From: Alphaproteobacteria bacterium
GTDB lineage: Bacteria > Pseudomonadota > Alphaproteobacteria > RF32 > CAG-239
Reading direction: 5' to 3'
NCBI GenBank assembly: GCA_017626035.1
Contig: JAGAJR010000026.1
Coordinates: 62,001-126,000, forward strand
Length of the DNA stretch: 64,000 nt
The notes under the pieces were generated by a model. That model saw only the letters and a program-made list of their open reading frames with translations. It was not told the DNA's origin and did not search any database. Shown in pieces: positions 1 through 8,554 of the stretch. How positions within the stretch are numbered: the first letter of the stretch is position 1; each line of letters starts with the position of its first letter. Position numbers and translations under genes: made by a program.

Positions 1-135
1 CATTCCAGGTAAAAGAATACTTTCCCAAACGATTGTTTTCACGGCACAAAATCTTTTCGATTTTCTTTTGAATATATTTATACCGGATTCTGTTTGCAAA
101 TTTTTTAATTTGTGTTGCCTTGATAGATTTGACAT
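1..135 (-). other. Open reading frame running off the left edge (doubtful)
   Basis: From an ATG at 135 the minus strand stays open for 45 codons to the window edge. The predicted peptide is basic (many Lys and Arg) and I recognise no family. There is no clear Shine-Dalgarno site before this ATG, and the frame is also open upstream to another ATG near 168. It may be the start of a real gene that continues to the left, or chance in AT-rich DNA. Confidence 0.2.
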
Positions 136-443
136 GATAGCCAGGCTAGGTCGTTTTACTCCCATACGCCGGCCTTGATTTTCCGGCGATGCCGTCGGCA
201 TGCTACGTCTGCCTAAAATCTGCGTTTCAAACCATCTGTTTCGCTGGTTCAAATTAATTATTGGCCTCGAACTGCTCTTGTTTCGTAAGTGTTGCGTATA
301 ATCGCAACACTAACTTCACTTCGGTCAAGCCAGATGTAACACTCGCTTTTGTCCGCTGTTGCTTACTGCTCGTTAACATCTGCTATACTGAAAAGCTAAA
401 AACTTGCCATTCAAGGCAACTTTTTTACTTTTCAGCCTCTCTC
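136..443. other. Stretch without a recognisable gene
   Basis: I see no convincing coding region. Several short dyads are visible: a 6-bp GC-rich inverted repeat near 168-188, a dyad ATGCCG/CGGCAT at about 189-201, and a perfect 9-bp stem at 288-296/303-311 with a 6-base loop. The 10-mer TCGCTGGTTC, which resembles the T-arm of tRNA-Pro, occurs at 241-250 and again at 448-457. The region may be a decayed element beside the tRNA. Confidence 0.35.
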
Positions 444-546
444 GAGGTCGCTGGTTCTTGTCGGTAATTCAATCCAATAAAAAAAACTGCCGCAAAGGGC
501 AGTTTTTTTTATTGGTCGGAATGACTGGACTCGAACCAGCGACCTC
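444..546. repeat. Imperfect inverted repeat copying the 3' part of tRNA-Pro and its terminator
   Basis: Bases 444-457 are the exact reverse complement of 533-546, the T-arm side of tRNA-Pro. Bases 474-491 are the exact reverse complement of 498-515. The stretch between the arms (458-473 against 516-532) pairs only partly and has one indel. A partial inverted copy of the tRNA 3' region therefore faces the real tRNA across the terminator hairpin. It could be left over from integration or rearrangement at the tRNA. Confidence 0.7.
479..510 (-). terminator. Terminator of tRNA-Pro(CGG)
   Basis: An ACTGCC/GGCAGT stem flanked by runs of A and T lies just downstream of the minus-strand tRNA-Pro. It is symmetric enough to work in both directions. 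Confidence 0.75.
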
Positions 547-589
547 TTCGTCCCGAACGAAGCGTTCTACCAGGCTGAACTACATTCCG
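513..589 (-). tRNA. tRNA-Pro(CGG)
   Basis: The minus strand folds into a full cloverleaf. The acceptor stem is CGGAATG/CATTCCG, the anticodon loop is TTCGGGA (anticodon CGG), the T-arm carries GGTTCGAGTCC, and the discriminator A and CCA are encoded (513-516). Together with tRNA-Pro(TGG) at 37976 this gives two of the proline isoacceptors in the window. Confidence 0.95.
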
Positions 590-681
590 TTGGTTTCAAC
601 GTATGTATGTTTATCACATAATTTTTTTATTGCAATTATAAAAATCAAAAAATTGAAAAAAATGTTATTTTTTTATCAAAG

Positions 682-713
682 AAAAAGCCCGTTCATCCGA
701 ACAGGCTTTTTTT
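682..713 (-). terminator. Terminator of the SemiSWEET-GGDEF gene
   Basis: An AAGCC-GTTC/GAAC-GGCTT hairpin with flanking A and T runs sits just past the stop codon of the minus-strand gene that ends at 728. Confidence 0.7.
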
Positions 714-727
714 AAGTTGAGTTTTTA

Positions 728-1594
728 TTATTTTTTTGTTGTTTTTTTCTTTTCTTCTTTTTTGTAAGTTTTTACGCGGATACGGCCTTTAGACGGGATT
801 TCGGAGATGGCTTTGATTGCTTTTTGCGTTAATCCGTTTAAGTCGTCTTTTTCCGCAGAGGAACAAATACCCAATAACATTTGGATGTTAAAGCTTTGCG
901 AACCGTTTTTAATTTCAATATTGTTAACGCTTTCCAAAACGCGTTCGGATACTTTTTTAGCAATTTTTTCGTCAGTATTAGCCAGATAAATTGCAAATAA
1001 ATTATCGTCAATACGAGCAATAAAGTCGCTGTCCCGCAAAGCTTTTTCCAATGTTTTGGCGGTGTATTTCAATGCCCGGTTGCGGTACTTTCCGCCCATT
1101 TGTTCATGGATGGTTTCCAGATTGTTTATTTTTCCGACAACAATAGAAAACGGTTGTTTATGAATTGTGGATTCAATGATTTTTTGAGAAACGCTTTCTT
1201 CGTAGTATCTTTTATTGAAGACATAAGTTAACGGATCTCTGCGGTAACGTTCGATTTTATCCTCTTCGTCGTAGTACAAAATTAAAAGCAAAATGAGGAA
1301 TGTGAATAAAAATGTTATCAAGTTGGCAATGGCCATAATCCATGAATCGAGATAAACGCCGTATGCAAACCAACAAATCAAGCTTAAGCTGTACATGGTG
1401 TACATATAGCTGGATAATCCGGTAATGTTTTTGGTTCTAAGAATACGGACTGTTTGAATGGCAAATGCGGAAACGGTTGCCAGTCCGGCGGCATAACCGA
1501 TATAAGCATAAATTGTTCCATCCGAGAACATTAAATTTGTAACTTCTATTACTGTAGAAATAAACTCAGATACTGTATTTAGACACCCCGTCAT
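728..1594 (-). CDS. SemiSWEET (PQ-loop) domain fused to a degenerate GGDEF domain
   Basis: The N-terminal part (about residues 28-110) is a SemiSWEET-type half-transporter. It has three predicted membrane helices, the family pattern around IQTVRILRTKNITGLS, a conserved Trp in CWFAYGV and a conserved Asn in IANLITF; these last two correspond to sugar-contacting positions in known SemiSWEETs. The PQ dipeptide is IQ here. The C-terminal part (about 120-275) opens like a diguanylate cyclase (DPLTYVFNKRYYEE), but the GGDEF signature is replaced by RIDDNLF. Cyclase activity is therefore unlikely, and a sensory or binding role is my inference. The tail is Lys-rich. The ATG at 1594 is preferred because AGGGG lies 7 bases upstream; a GTG at 1618 is the alternative. 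The gene stands alone, with its own terminator. Confidence 0.85.
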   Translation of the reverse strand: MTGCLNTVSEFISTVIEVTNLMFSDGTIYAYIGYAAGLATVSAFAIQTVRILRTKNITGLSSYMYTMYSLSLICWFAYGVYLDSWIMAIANLITFLFTFLILLLILYYDEEDKIERYRRDPLTYVFNKRYYEESVSQKIIESTIHKQPFSIVVGKINNLETIHEQMGGKYRNRALKYTAKTLEKALRDSDFIARIDDNLFAIYLANTDEKIAKKVSERVLESVNNIEIKNGSQSFNIQMLLGICSSAEKDDLNGLTQKAIKAISEIPSKGRIRVKTYKKEEKKKTTKK

Positions 1595-1726
1595 ATTTAA
1601 TCCCCTGATAATTTTCACAATACAATTATTTTATAATAAAAGCAGATAAAAGTAAAAAAATATTTACATCCGGGATAAAAAAGCGATAATTGGTAATTCA
1701 AGCGAGCGTATCGGGCAATAAAAAGA

Positions 1727-1755
1727 AAAGCCTTCTCAAACGAGAAGGCTTTTCT
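1727..1755 (-). terminator. Terminator of the tRNA-Cys/tRNA-Asn unit
   Basis: An AAGCCTTCTC/GAGAAGGCTT hairpin with A and T runs directly follows tRNA-Asn on the minus strand. Confidence 0.8.
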
Positions 1756-1761
1756 TTTTAT

Positions 1762-1836
1762 TGGCTCCGACTGCTGGGCTCGAACCAGCGACCAATCGGA
1801 TAACAGCCGATTGCTCTACCACTGAGCTAAGTCGGA
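1762..1836 (-). tRNA. tRNA-Asn(GTT)
   Basis: The acceptor stem is TCCGACT/AGTCGGA, the anticodon loop is CTGTTAT (anticodon GTT), and the discriminator G and CCA are encoded. It is transcribed behind tRNA-Cys and followed by a hairpin terminator. Confidence 0.95.
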
Positions 1837-1847
1837 ATAAGACTTGG

Positions 1848-1921
1848 TGGAGGCCGGTACCGGAATTGAACCGATATACAAGGATTTGCAGTCCTCTGCA
1901 TAACCATTCTGCCAACCGGCC
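1848..1921 (-). tRNA. tRNA-Cys(GCA)
   Basis: The acceptor stem is GGCCGGT/ACCGGCC, the anticodon loop is CTGCAAA (anticodon GCA), the T-arm is GGTTCAATTCC, and the discriminator T and CCA are encoded. It lies 11 bases upstream of tRNA-Asn in the same unit. Confidence 0.95.
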
Positions 1922-2084
1922 AATTGAGTACCACTCACTCAGTGCCTTTATATATACAATATTTTTTTTCGCCGTCAATAACTTTTTTTTATTTTTTTTG
2001 CATATTGCTAAAAAAATACTTTTTTTCTGAAAGTTATAGTCTATCATAATGAAAATTTTTGTGATTAGTAAGGGGTAATCGTAT

Positions 2085-2513
2085 ATGAAAATAGCTATAG
2101 CTGCCGATCACGGCGGATTTGAATTAAAAGAAAATCTGAAAAAACATTATGAAAAACAGGGAATTATTCTTGATGATTTGGGAACCTATTCTACAGACTC
2201 GGTTGATTATCCCGATATTGCGGAGAAAATGTGCAAGAATATCCTTGAATCATCCTCGGATCTGGGTATCCTCATTTGCGGAACGGGAATCGGAATTTCT
2301 ATTGCCGCAAACCGTCATAAGGGGATAAGAGCGGCTGTGCTGTATAGTGATGATGTTGCCCGGCTGGCCAAAGAACATAATAATGCAAACATTATTGTGT
2401 TTGGCGGAAGAACAATGACATTGGACGAAGTTGTCGGCAGAATCGATATTTTCCTGAAAAGTGAATTTCAGGGCGGGCGGCATGGCTGCCGGATTGGCAA
2501 AATGGATGACTGA
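2085..2513 (+). CDS. rpiB: Ribose-5-phosphate isomerase B
   Basis: It interconverts ribose-5-phosphate and ribulose-5-phosphate in the non-oxidative pentose phosphate pathway. The 142-residue protein has the family opening [11 protein letters not shown], the DYPD motif near residue 45, the [13 protein letters not shown] active-site loop near residue 65 and the HNNANI stretch. The length is normal for RpiB. The ATG at 2085 follows AAGGGG at a good distance. It heads a same-strand run with glyA, an order common in alphaproteobacteria, and ends 13 bases before the glyA start. Confidence 0.95.
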   Translation: MKIAIAADHGGFELKENLKKHYEKQGIILDDLGTYSTDSVDYPDIAEKMCKNILESSSDLGILICGTGIGISIAANRHKGIRAAVLYSDDVARLAKEHNNANIIVFGGRTMTLDEVVGRIDIFLKSEFQGGRHGCRIGKMDD

Positions 2514-2526
2514 GAAAGGAAGAAAT

Positions 2527-3783
2527 ATGGATTTTGAAAAAAGTTTGAAAGACGAAGACCGAGAAATCTATGATGCGATTGAGCAGGAACTTGATCGTCA
2601 GCAATATCAAATAGAGTTGATTGCTTCGGAAAATATTGTTTCCCGAGCCGTTTTGGAAGCTCAGGGTTCCATTCTTACCAATAAATATGCGGAGGGTTAT
2701 CCGGCCAAAAGGTATTATGGAGGATGTGAGTTTGTCGATGTCGTTGAAAATCTGGCCATCGAAAGAGCCCAAAAGCTGTTTAACGCCGGTTTTGTCAATG
2801 TCCAGCCTCATTCCGGTTCTCAGGCAAATACCGCTGTTTATGTCGCATTACTTCAGCCTCACGATACCATTATGGGAATGTCTTTGGATGCCGGAGGGCA
2901 TTTGACGCACGGTTCCAAAGTGTCAATTTCAGGAAAGTGGCTTAATTCCGTTCAATACGGGGTTTGCAAAGAAACGGGATTGATTGATTATGACGAAGTG
3001 GAACGTTTGGCTTTGGAGAATAAACCAAAACTGATTATTGCCGGCGGGTCAGCTTATCCGCGGCAAATAGATTTTGCCCGTTTCAGAAAAATTGCCGATA
3101 AAGTTAATGCTTATTTGATGGTGGATATGGCTCATTTTGCCGGTTTGGTAGCCGGAGGCGTCCATCCGAATCCTTTAGAGTGGGCGGATGTGGTTACAAC
3201 AACAACTCATAAAACTTTAAGAGGGCCGAGAGGCGGCATGATTTTGACGAATAACGAAGAAATCGCCAAGAAAGTTAATTCGGCGATTTTTCCGGGAACT
3301 CAGGGCGGTCCGCTGATGCACGTTATTGCCGGAAAGGCTGTTTGTTTTAAAGAGGACTTAACTCCTGAATTTAAGACTTATGCGGCACAAGTTGTCAAAA
3401 ATGCCGAGGTTATGGGACAAGTTTTGAAAAACAGGGGATTGGATTTGGTTTCCGGAGGAACGGACACGCATTTGCTTTTGGTTGATTTAAGGCCTAAGAA
3501 TTTGACAGGAGATGTGGTTGCCAAGGCTTTGGAAGCGGCACACATTACCTGCAACAAAAACGCTATCCCGTTTGATCCGCAACCGCCGAAAGTTACATCG
3601 GGAATTCGGGTGGGAACGCCTGCCGGAACGACCAGAGGCTTTAAGGAAAAAGAATTTGAAATGACGGCAAACTGGATTGGGGATATTGTGGATGCCCTGC
3701 AGAAAGGCAATGCCGAAAAGGTTATTGAAGAAACAAAAGAAAAAGTTATCGCTTTGTGCAAACTTTTTCCGATTTATAAATAA
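2527..3783 (+). CDS. glyA: Serine hydroxymethyltransferase
   Basis: This PLP enzyme converts serine and tetrahydrofolate into glycine and 5,10-methylene-tetrahydrofolate, feeding one-carbon metabolism; thymidylate synthase at 23560 uses the product. The 418-residue chain has the PLP-lysine motif [14 protein letters not shown], the substrate-site region QPHSGSQAN and the [11 protein letters not shown] segment. The frame is open further upstream, but the ATG at 2527 follows GAAAGGAAG and matches the usual N-terminus of the family. It lies just behind rpiB. Confidence 0.96.
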   Translation: MDFEKSLKDEDREIYDAIEQELDRQQYQIELIASENIVSRAVLEAQGSILTNKYAEGYPAKRYYGGCEFVDVVENLAIERAQKLFNAGFVNVQPHSGSQANTAVYVALLQPHDTIMGMSLDAGGHLTHGSKVSISGKWLNSVQYGVCKETGLIDYDEVERLALENKPKLIIAGGSAYPRQIDFARFRKIADKVNAYLMVDMAHFAGLVAGGVHPNPLEWADVVTTTTHKTLRGPRGGMILTNNEEIAKKVNSAIFPGTQGGPLMHVIAGKAVCFKEDLTPEFKTYAAQVVKNAEVMGQVLKNRGLDLVSGGTDTHLLLVDLRPKNLTGDVVAKALEAAHITCNKNAIPFDPQPPKVTSGIRVGTPAGTTRGFKEKEFEMTANWIGDIVDALQKGNAEKVIEETKEKVIALCKLFPIYK

Positions 3784-3805
3784 AAGAGAAAGAATAAAAT
3801 AAGTT

Positions 3806-5170
3806 ATGATTAAAATTAATTCTAAAAAACTGGTGGAAATTCTCGGTTCAACTTCCCAAGTGGTTGACGTTGACATTGAAAATGTGGTTACGGACAGCCG
3901 TATTGCCAAAAGAGGGGATTTGTTTGTTGCCATTAAAGGCGATAAGTTTGATGCTCATGACTTTGTTAAAGACGTTATAGCCAACGGTGTGGAATTGGTT
4001 GTTGTTGAAAAGATGATTCCGAGTGTTCCGGCAACAAGACAGATTGTTGTTGCCAATTCGGTGGATGCTTACGGCAAAATCGGGGCATATAATCGTTCTC
4101 AATTTAAAGGAACGGTTGTCGGATTGACAGGAAGTGCCGGAAAAACCACAACAAAAGAAGAAATTAAGTATATCCTTTCCCGGTTTGCTCCGACTTACGC
4201 GACAAAAGGAAATCATAACAATCATATCGGGGTGCCAATCAGTTTGTGTGAGATTGAAATGAACGCCGACTATGCCGTAATTGAAATGGGGATGAGTTCC
4301 AAAGGAGAAATCTCCAAGCTGGTTTCTTATACTAAGCCGGATATTGCCGTCATTACCAATGTGTATCCGATGCATATTGAGTTTTTTGACAGTTTTGAGG
4401 GAATTGCCGAAGCAAAAGCGGAAATTTTTGAAGGTTTGAAAGAGGGCGGAACGGCAATCATTAATGAAGATACGAATTTTGCCGATATTCTGAAGAAAAA
4501 AGCCGACGAACACCATGCCAAAATTGTTTCTTACGGGAAGAAAAATATTCTCAGCAAGACGGATGATAATAAGATTGAGGCTGAAATCGGCGGAAAGAAA
4601 GTTTCATTTGAGCTTTCGGGGCAGGGCGAGCACCATATTTACAATGCTTTGTGTGCTTTAACCGTGGCTGATGAACTGGGTTTGGATGTTGTTAAAGCCG
4701 CAGAATCTTTGATAGATTTCGGAGCGTTGGACGGAAGAGGAAGACAATGGCAGTTAAAGTTTGCCAAAGGTGTTTATACTCTGATTGACGACAGTTATTC
4801 CGGACAGCCGGAATCAATGAAACTCGGCATTGAAACCTTAAATAAAATGAAAGTTTCGGGACGCAAAATCGCCGTACTCGGAAAAATGGCGGAACTGGGG
4901 GATTATTCCAAACCGAAGCATATTGAAATCGGGCAGACATTGGCAAAGACGGATGTTGATGTTGTGGTCGGTGTTTGTCCGGAAATGAAGGATATGCTGG
5001 CACAGCTTCCGTCCGGAATAGAACAGCATTATTTTGAAAATAAGGAAGGATTGGATGAATTTTTGTTAAATAAGTTATTGCAAAATAATGATACTATCCT
5101 TATAAAGGGAGCAAGATATTCTTCAAAATTATATCAAGTGGCTGAATCTTTAATCAAAAGCGGATCTTAA
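3806..5170 (+). CDS. murF: UDP-N-acetylmuramoyl-tripeptide--D-alanyl-D-alanine ligase
   Basis: It adds D-Ala-D-Ala to the UDP-MurNAc tripeptide, the last cytoplasmic step in making the peptidoglycan precursor. The 454 residues show the three Mur ligase domains: an N-terminal UDP-binding part with [17 protein letters not shown], the ATP-binding P-loop [13 protein letters not shown] near residue 110 with the following [11 protein letters not shown], and a C-terminal domain with [11 protein letters not shown] and GKMAELG. The gene sits between glyA and nrdR rather than in the usual mra/dcw cell-wall cluster. It ends 8 bases before the first possible nrdR start, so co-transcription is likely. Confidence 0.93.
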   Translation: MIKINSKKLVEILGSTSQVVDVDIENVVTDSRIAKRGDLFVAIKGDKFDAHDFVKDVIANGVELVVVEKMIPSVPATRQIVVANSVDAYGKIGAYNRSQFKGTVVGLTGSAGKTTTKEEIKYILSRFAPTYATKGNHNNHIGVPISLCEIEMNADYAVIEMGMSSKGEISKLVSYTKPDIAVITNVYPMHIEFFDSFEGIAEAKAEIFEGLKEGGTAIINEDTNFADILKKKADEHHAKIVSYGKKNILSKTDDNKIEAEIGGKKVSFELSGQGEHHIYNALCALTVADELGLDVVKAAESLIDFGALDGRGRQWQLKFAKGVYTLIDDSYSGQPESMKLGIETLNKMKVSGRKIAVLGKMAELGDYSKPKHIEIGQTLAKTDVDVVVGVCPEMKDMLAQLPSGIEQHYFENKEGLDEFLLNKLLQNNDTILIKGARYSSKLYQVAESLIKSGS

Positions 5171-5181
5171 GGGAGTTTATG

Positions 5182-5664
5182 ATGAAGTGTCCTTTTTGCG
5201 GATTTGACGATACTCAGGTAAAAGATTCCCGGACGACGGATGATAACACCTGTATTCGGAGACGGAGAGAATGTCCGGAGTGCGGTTCTCGTTTTACGAC
5301 GTTTGAACGGGTGCAACTCAGAGAACTGATTGTGGTTAAGAAAAACGGCGAAAAAATGATGTTTGACAGGGATAAACTGGCTCACTCCATTCAGATTGCC
5401 GTTCGCAAACGTCCGGTTAATCCGGAACGGGTAGAAAAGGTGGTTAATTCGATTCAACGCCGTTTGGAGAGTTCCGGCGAGACGGAAATTCCTTCAAGAA
5501 TTATCGGCGAATATGTTATGGAAGCATTATCAAAGCTTGACCATATCGCTTATATCCGTTTTGCTTCCGTGTATAAGGACTTTAGGGAAGTCAAAGATTT
5601 TGAAGATTTTGTGGAGACAATTGACAAACTGGCAAAGCCAAGGCATTTAGACGAGGATTTATAA
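5182..5664 (+). CDS. nrdR: Transcriptional repressor of ribonucleotide reductase genes NrdR
   Basis: NrdR senses ATP and dATP through an ATP-cone and represses ribonucleotide reductase genes. The N-terminal zinc ribbon is visible (CPFCG ... CPECG), followed by the ATP-cone ([16 protein letters not shown]) and the [13 protein letters not shown] motif. Two ATG codons are adjacent. The second (5182) gives the family start MKCPFCG and sits 6 bases after AAGGGAG, so I prefer it to 5179. Confidence 0.95.
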   Translation: MKCPFCGFDDTQVKDSRTTDDNTCIRRRRECPECGSRFTTFERVQLRELIVVKKNGEKMMFDRDKLAHSIQIAVRKRPVNPERVEKVVNSIQRRLESSGETEIPSRIIGEYVMEALSKLDHIAYIRFASVYKDFREVKDFEDFVETIDKLAKPRHLDEDL

Positions 5665-6147
5665 ATGGCAAAATTTGTATCTGAAAAAATTAAAATGAAA
5701 TCAGCTGCCAGATTGGCTGCGGTTCAGGCAACTTATATGATTGCTTACGGGCAATTGTCTGTTGACGAGGTTATTCGTGACTTTATTGACGGTAAAGTCG
5801 GCCGTTTTGTTATTGAAGACGAGGAAAACGGTTCGGAAGAAATGGTTGAAATCGGCAATATGGATACCAATTATTTTGCCACGTTGACCAGAAGTGTTCA
5901 TGAGAAGAAAGAATTTATCGAGAAATCATTGCAGCAGTTTTTGAATGAAGGCTGGTCTTTTGAACGTATGGACGGAACTTTGCAGGCGTTGCTTTTGTGT
6001 GCAACTTATGAAATTATCAATACGTTAGACGTTGACGTTAAAGTGATTATTCAAGAATATGTCGACTTGGCTTATGCGTTCTTTTCCAAAAAAGAACCGA
6101 AAATGGTTAATGCCTTGCTGGATCAAATTGCCAAGGAAACCCGCTAG
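5665..6147 (+). CDS. nusB: Transcription antitermination factor NusB
   Basis: NusB binds boxA RNA with S10 (NusE) and supports antitermination on rRNA operons. The 160-residue protein starts directly after the nrdR stop codon. It has the N-terminal SAARLAAVQATYMI helix, the FERMDGTLQALLLCATYEI segment, and the family ending with VIIQEYVDLAYAFFSKKEPKMVNALLD. The nrdR-nusB adjacency is common in alphaproteobacteria. Confidence 0.93.
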   Translation: MAKFVSEKIKMKSAARLAAVQATYMIAYGQLSVDEVIRDFIDGKVGRFVIEDEENGSEEMVEIGNMDTNYFATLTRSVHEKKEFIEKSLQQFLNEGWSFERMDGTLQALLLCATYEIINTLDVDVKVIIQEYVDLAYAFFSKKEPKMVNALLDQIAKETR

Positions 6148-6183
6148 AAATTTGAAATAAAGTTTTTGTAATGAGGTGGAATA

Positions 6184-6720
6184 ATGTCCCGTTTAGAGGT
6201 TTATGAATATCCGCATCCGGTTTTGAAGAAAAAAGCGGAGAAGGTGGATAAAGTCGATGATGAGATGCGTCGTTTTCTGGATGATATGCTGGAGACGATG
6301 TATGATGCCGTCGGCGTCGGTCTGGCAGCTCCGCAGGTGGGCGTTTCCAAAAGGGCTTTGGTGATTGACGCGGAAAGAGATGACGAAGGCAAGCATGCTC
6401 ATCCGATGTATTTTGTAAACCCTGAAATTATCTGGAAATCTGAAGAAAAAGTGGTTTGTGAAGAAGGATGCCTTTCTGTTCCGGGACAACGTGCGGAAGT
6501 TGAACGTTTTGAGAAGGTTCGGGTCCGTTATCTGGATTATGACGGCAAAGAACGGGAGATTTTGGCAGAAGACTTTTTGGCTATTGTCATTCAGCATGAA
6601 ATGGATCATTTGGACGGTATTCTTTATATTGACCGTATCAGCCGCTTAAAACGGAATATGCTGCTTAAAAAATTGCAAAAAGAACGGGATGAAGCCAAGC
6701 ATGGAGAAAAAGCAAAATAA
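6184..6720 (+). CDS. def: Peptide deformylase
   Basis: It removes the formyl group from the N-terminal methionine of new proteins. All three metal-site motifs are intact: GVGLAAPQVG (near residue 43), EEGCLSVPG (near 98) and QHEMDHLDG (near 140). The 178-residue length is typical. The stop overlaps the fmt start by one base (TAATG), so the pair is translationally coupled: one enzyme removes the group that the other adds. Confidence 0.96.
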   Translation: MSRLEVYEYPHPVLKKKAEKVDKVDDEMRRFLDDMLETMYDAVGVGLAAPQVGVSKRALVIDAERDDEGKHAHPMYFVNPEIIWKSEEKVVCEEGCLSVPGQRAEVERFEKVRVRYLDYDGKEREILAEDFLAIVIQHEMDHLDGILYIDRISRLKRNMLLKKLQKERDEAKHGEKAK

Positions 6721-7631
6721 TGAAAGTCGTTTTTATGGGAACGCCGGATTTTGCGGTTCCGGCTTTGTCTGAAATCTGCAAAAAGCATGAAGTTGTTTGT
6801 GTTTATACCAAAGCACCGGTTGAATCCGGCCGCGGGCAGAAAATTACCAAATCTCCGGTACATATTTTTGCCGAGGAACGAGGAATTGAAGTCAGAACGC
6901 CGAAGAGTTTGAAATCTGTCGAAGAGCAGGAACTTTTCAGAAGTTTGGATGCGGATATTTCCGTGGTGGCGGCTTATGGATTGATTTTGCCTAAAGCGGT
7001 TATAGAGGCTTTTCCGAAAGGCTGTGTGAATATTCACGGATCTCTGCTGCCGCGGTGGCGGGGAGCCGCTCCGATACAACGTGCCATTGAGGCCGGGGAT
7101 GATAAAAGCGGCATTACCATTATGCAGGTAGTTGAGGCTTTGGATGCCGGAGATATGTATCTGAAGGGGGAGGTTCTGATAACTTCTGAAACTACCGGAG
7201 AAATTCTGCATGACAAGATGGCGGAAGTCGGAGCAAAGCTGATTTGCGATTATCTGGATGATGTGGACGGTATTAAAGGTATTCCGCAGGATGAGGCTTT
7301 GGTTACTTATGCCGCTAAACTGGATAAGGCGGAAAGTAAACTGGATTTTAATCAGGATGCCGTTGTTTTGGAACGCAAAATCAGAGCGTTTAATCCGTTT
7401 CCCGGAGCCTATTTTGAATATGAGGGGGAACGTTTTAAGGTATTGATGTCCAGGGTTACGGATGCTTGCGGTAAAGCGGGAGAAATTCTTGAGGGTACTG
7501 AAAAATTGATAATCGCTTGCGGTAATAAGGCTTTGGAAGTTGAAGAAATCCAACGTCAAGGCAAGAAGAAAATGCCGATTGCCGAGTTACTGAGGGGATT
7601 TTCCTTTAAGGCCGGTTTGTTAATTAATTAG
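6720..7631 (+). CDS. fmt: Methionyl-tRNA formyltransferase
   Basis: It formylates initiator Met-tRNA with 10-formyl-tetrahydrofolate. The 303-residue protein begins MKVVFMGTPDFAVPAL and carries the catalytic segment HGSLLPRWRGAAPIQRAI near residue 110 and the C-terminal RAFNPFPGAYF domain. It overlaps the def stop by one base and is followed by a strong terminator, which closes the run that began at rpiB. Confidence 0.96.
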   Translation: MKVVFMGTPDFAVPALSEICKKHEVVCVYTKAPVESGRGQKITKSPVHIFAEERGIEVRTPKSLKSVEEQELFRSLDADISVVAAYGLILPKAVIEAFPKGCVNIHGSLLPRWRGAAPIQRAIEAGDDKSGITIMQVVEALDAGDMYLKGEVLITSETTGEILHDKMAEVGAKLICDYLDDVDGIKGIPQDEALVTYAAKLDKAESKLDFNQDAVVLERKIRAFNPFPGAYFEYEGERFKVLMSRVTDACGKAGEILEGTEKLIIACGNKALEVEEIQRQGKKKMPIAELLRGFSFKAGLLIN

Positions 7632-7647
7632 TTGTTTTGTAACAAGA

Positions 7648-7684
7648 ACGCCCTGTGATGATTAGTTCATCAACAGGGCGTTTC
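7648..7684 (+). terminator. Terminator after fmt
   Basis: A long stem pairs ACGCCCTGT with ACAGGGCGT, with an inner GATGA/TCATC pairing and a short T run, 17 bases past the fmt stop. It can also serve the convergent gene that ends at 7700. Confidence 0.75.
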
Positions 7685-7699
7685 AAGTTTAGAGAGTTA

Positions 7700-8434
7700 T
7701 CAGCGGACGTATACGTCGTTGATAAGGTGTTTCATTTTTTGAATTCTGGCCGTAACGCGGGCAATCTGCTTTTCGCGTTTGATTTCGTCAGTAATCTGCT
7801 TGGCGGCTTCGAGCCTTTCTTCCTCCCAGAGAAGATGTTTTTTTATCTCACGGGGAAGGATGATGTGGGCACAGCTTTCACGGAGTTCTTTGGCATAGCC
7901 GGTAAGTCCGTGTTTGGGTGAGAGGTGTCGTTCATCCATGATTTCCATCAAGTCGTTGGGGACGAACTCTCGGTTCCAGGCATAGACCCAGAAGGACATT
8001 CCCATCGGGCCTTTTTCCAGCAGATTGGAGAGAAACCTGTATGCGGCGTCATTCAGACGAGGTTCCGGATATTTGAGCATTTCCGTGAGGATTTTTTGAA
8101 TGCTTTCCTCATACTCTTTGAACCAGTAGTCGAGAAGACCGATAAATTCGTTGATTTCGGTTTCCTCAAGCTTGGCTTTGTCGAGATCTCTGTCGAGCAG
8201 ATAAGCTTTGCGTCTGCCGCGGAGATAGTCATGACGTGCTTCAAGGCGTCTTTTCACTTCCCAGCGGTTTTCCTGCTTGGAGGTTAGGGCCTGATGAACG
8301 ATGTTTTCCTGTTCTTCGGCCAACTGACGGGCGATTTCTGCCTGGCGGCGGGCTTTCTTTTCGGCACGTTCTTTGCGGAGTTGTGCGATTTCTTCCGGGG
8401 TTCTTTGAATGCGAACTTTTTTTTCTCTAGCCAT
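7700..8434 (-). CDS. Unrecognised 244-residue charged, helical protein
   Basis: I do not recognise a family. The first 80 residues are almost all charged (many Arg, Lys, Glu, with RTPEEIAQLRKERAEKKARRQAEIARQ) and look like a long coiled coil. The middle (about 95-190) is a more globular helical part with WFKEYEE and GPMGMSFWVYAWNREF, and the end is again helical and basic. There is no signal peptide, so it is probably cytoplasmic. Codon use is rich in C-ending codons, unlike neighbours such as fmt. No Shine-Dalgarno site precedes the ATG. The leader carries a UUCG-capped hairpin 31 bases upstream. It shares these traits with the genes at 8555 and 24447. Confidence 0.75.
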   Translation of the reverse strand: MAREKKVRIQRTPEEIAQLRKERAEKKARRQAEIARQLAEEQENIVHQALTSKQENRWEVKRRLEARHDYLRGRRKAYLLDRDLDKAKLEETEINEFIGLLDYWFKEYEESIQKILTEMLKYPEPRLNDAAYRFLSNLLEKGPMGMSFWVYAWNREFVPNDLMEIMDERHLSPKHGLTGYAKELRESCAHIILPREIKKHLLWEEERLEAAKQITDEIKREKQIARVTARIQKMKHLINDVYVR

Positions 8435-8463
8435 AAACTTGATTTTAATAGATTAATAATTTT

Positions 8464-8479
8464 TCCTCCGAAGAGGAAT
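8464..8479 (-). promoter_or_regulatory. UUCG-capped hairpin in the leader of the 7700-8434 gene
   Basis: On the minus strand TTCCTC-TTCG-GAGGAA forms a perfect six-pair stem with the very stable UUCG tetraloop. AT-rich sequence without a Shine-Dalgarno site then runs to the ATG at 8434. The GAGG in the stem is too far from the start to act as a ribosome-binding site. A role in mRNA stability, or as a weak terminator for the upstream gene, is possible. Confidence 0.5.
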
Positions 8480-8494
8480 GTTTTTTAGAAACGT

Positions 8495-8532
8495 AAAGCA
8501 AGAGGATGATGTAAAGTCATCGTCTTGCTTTA
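8495..8532 (-). terminator. Terminator after the 8555-8836 gene
   Basis: An AAAGCAAGA/TCTTGCTTT stem with an inner GATGA/TCATC pairing and flanking A and T bases lies 22 bases past the stop of the minus-strand gene. Confidence 0.75.
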
Positions 8533-8554
8533 GTTATTTTTTGCTCAGTTTGGT

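Noticed and set aside
261-467. 68-residue frame on the plus strand near the left edge
   Set aside because: It has no ribosome-binding site, no recognisable sequence and low-complexity composition, and it overlaps the inverted tRNA copy.
404-715. 103-residue plus-strand frame
   Set aside because: It runs through the terminator and antisense to tRNA-Pro (its GLEPATSSS segment is a usual artefact of reading a tRNA backwards).
1736-2047. Frames over the tRNA-Asn and tRNA-Cys region on both strands
   Set aside because: They are translations of the two tRNA genes; the GLEPATNR pattern is typical of such artefacts.
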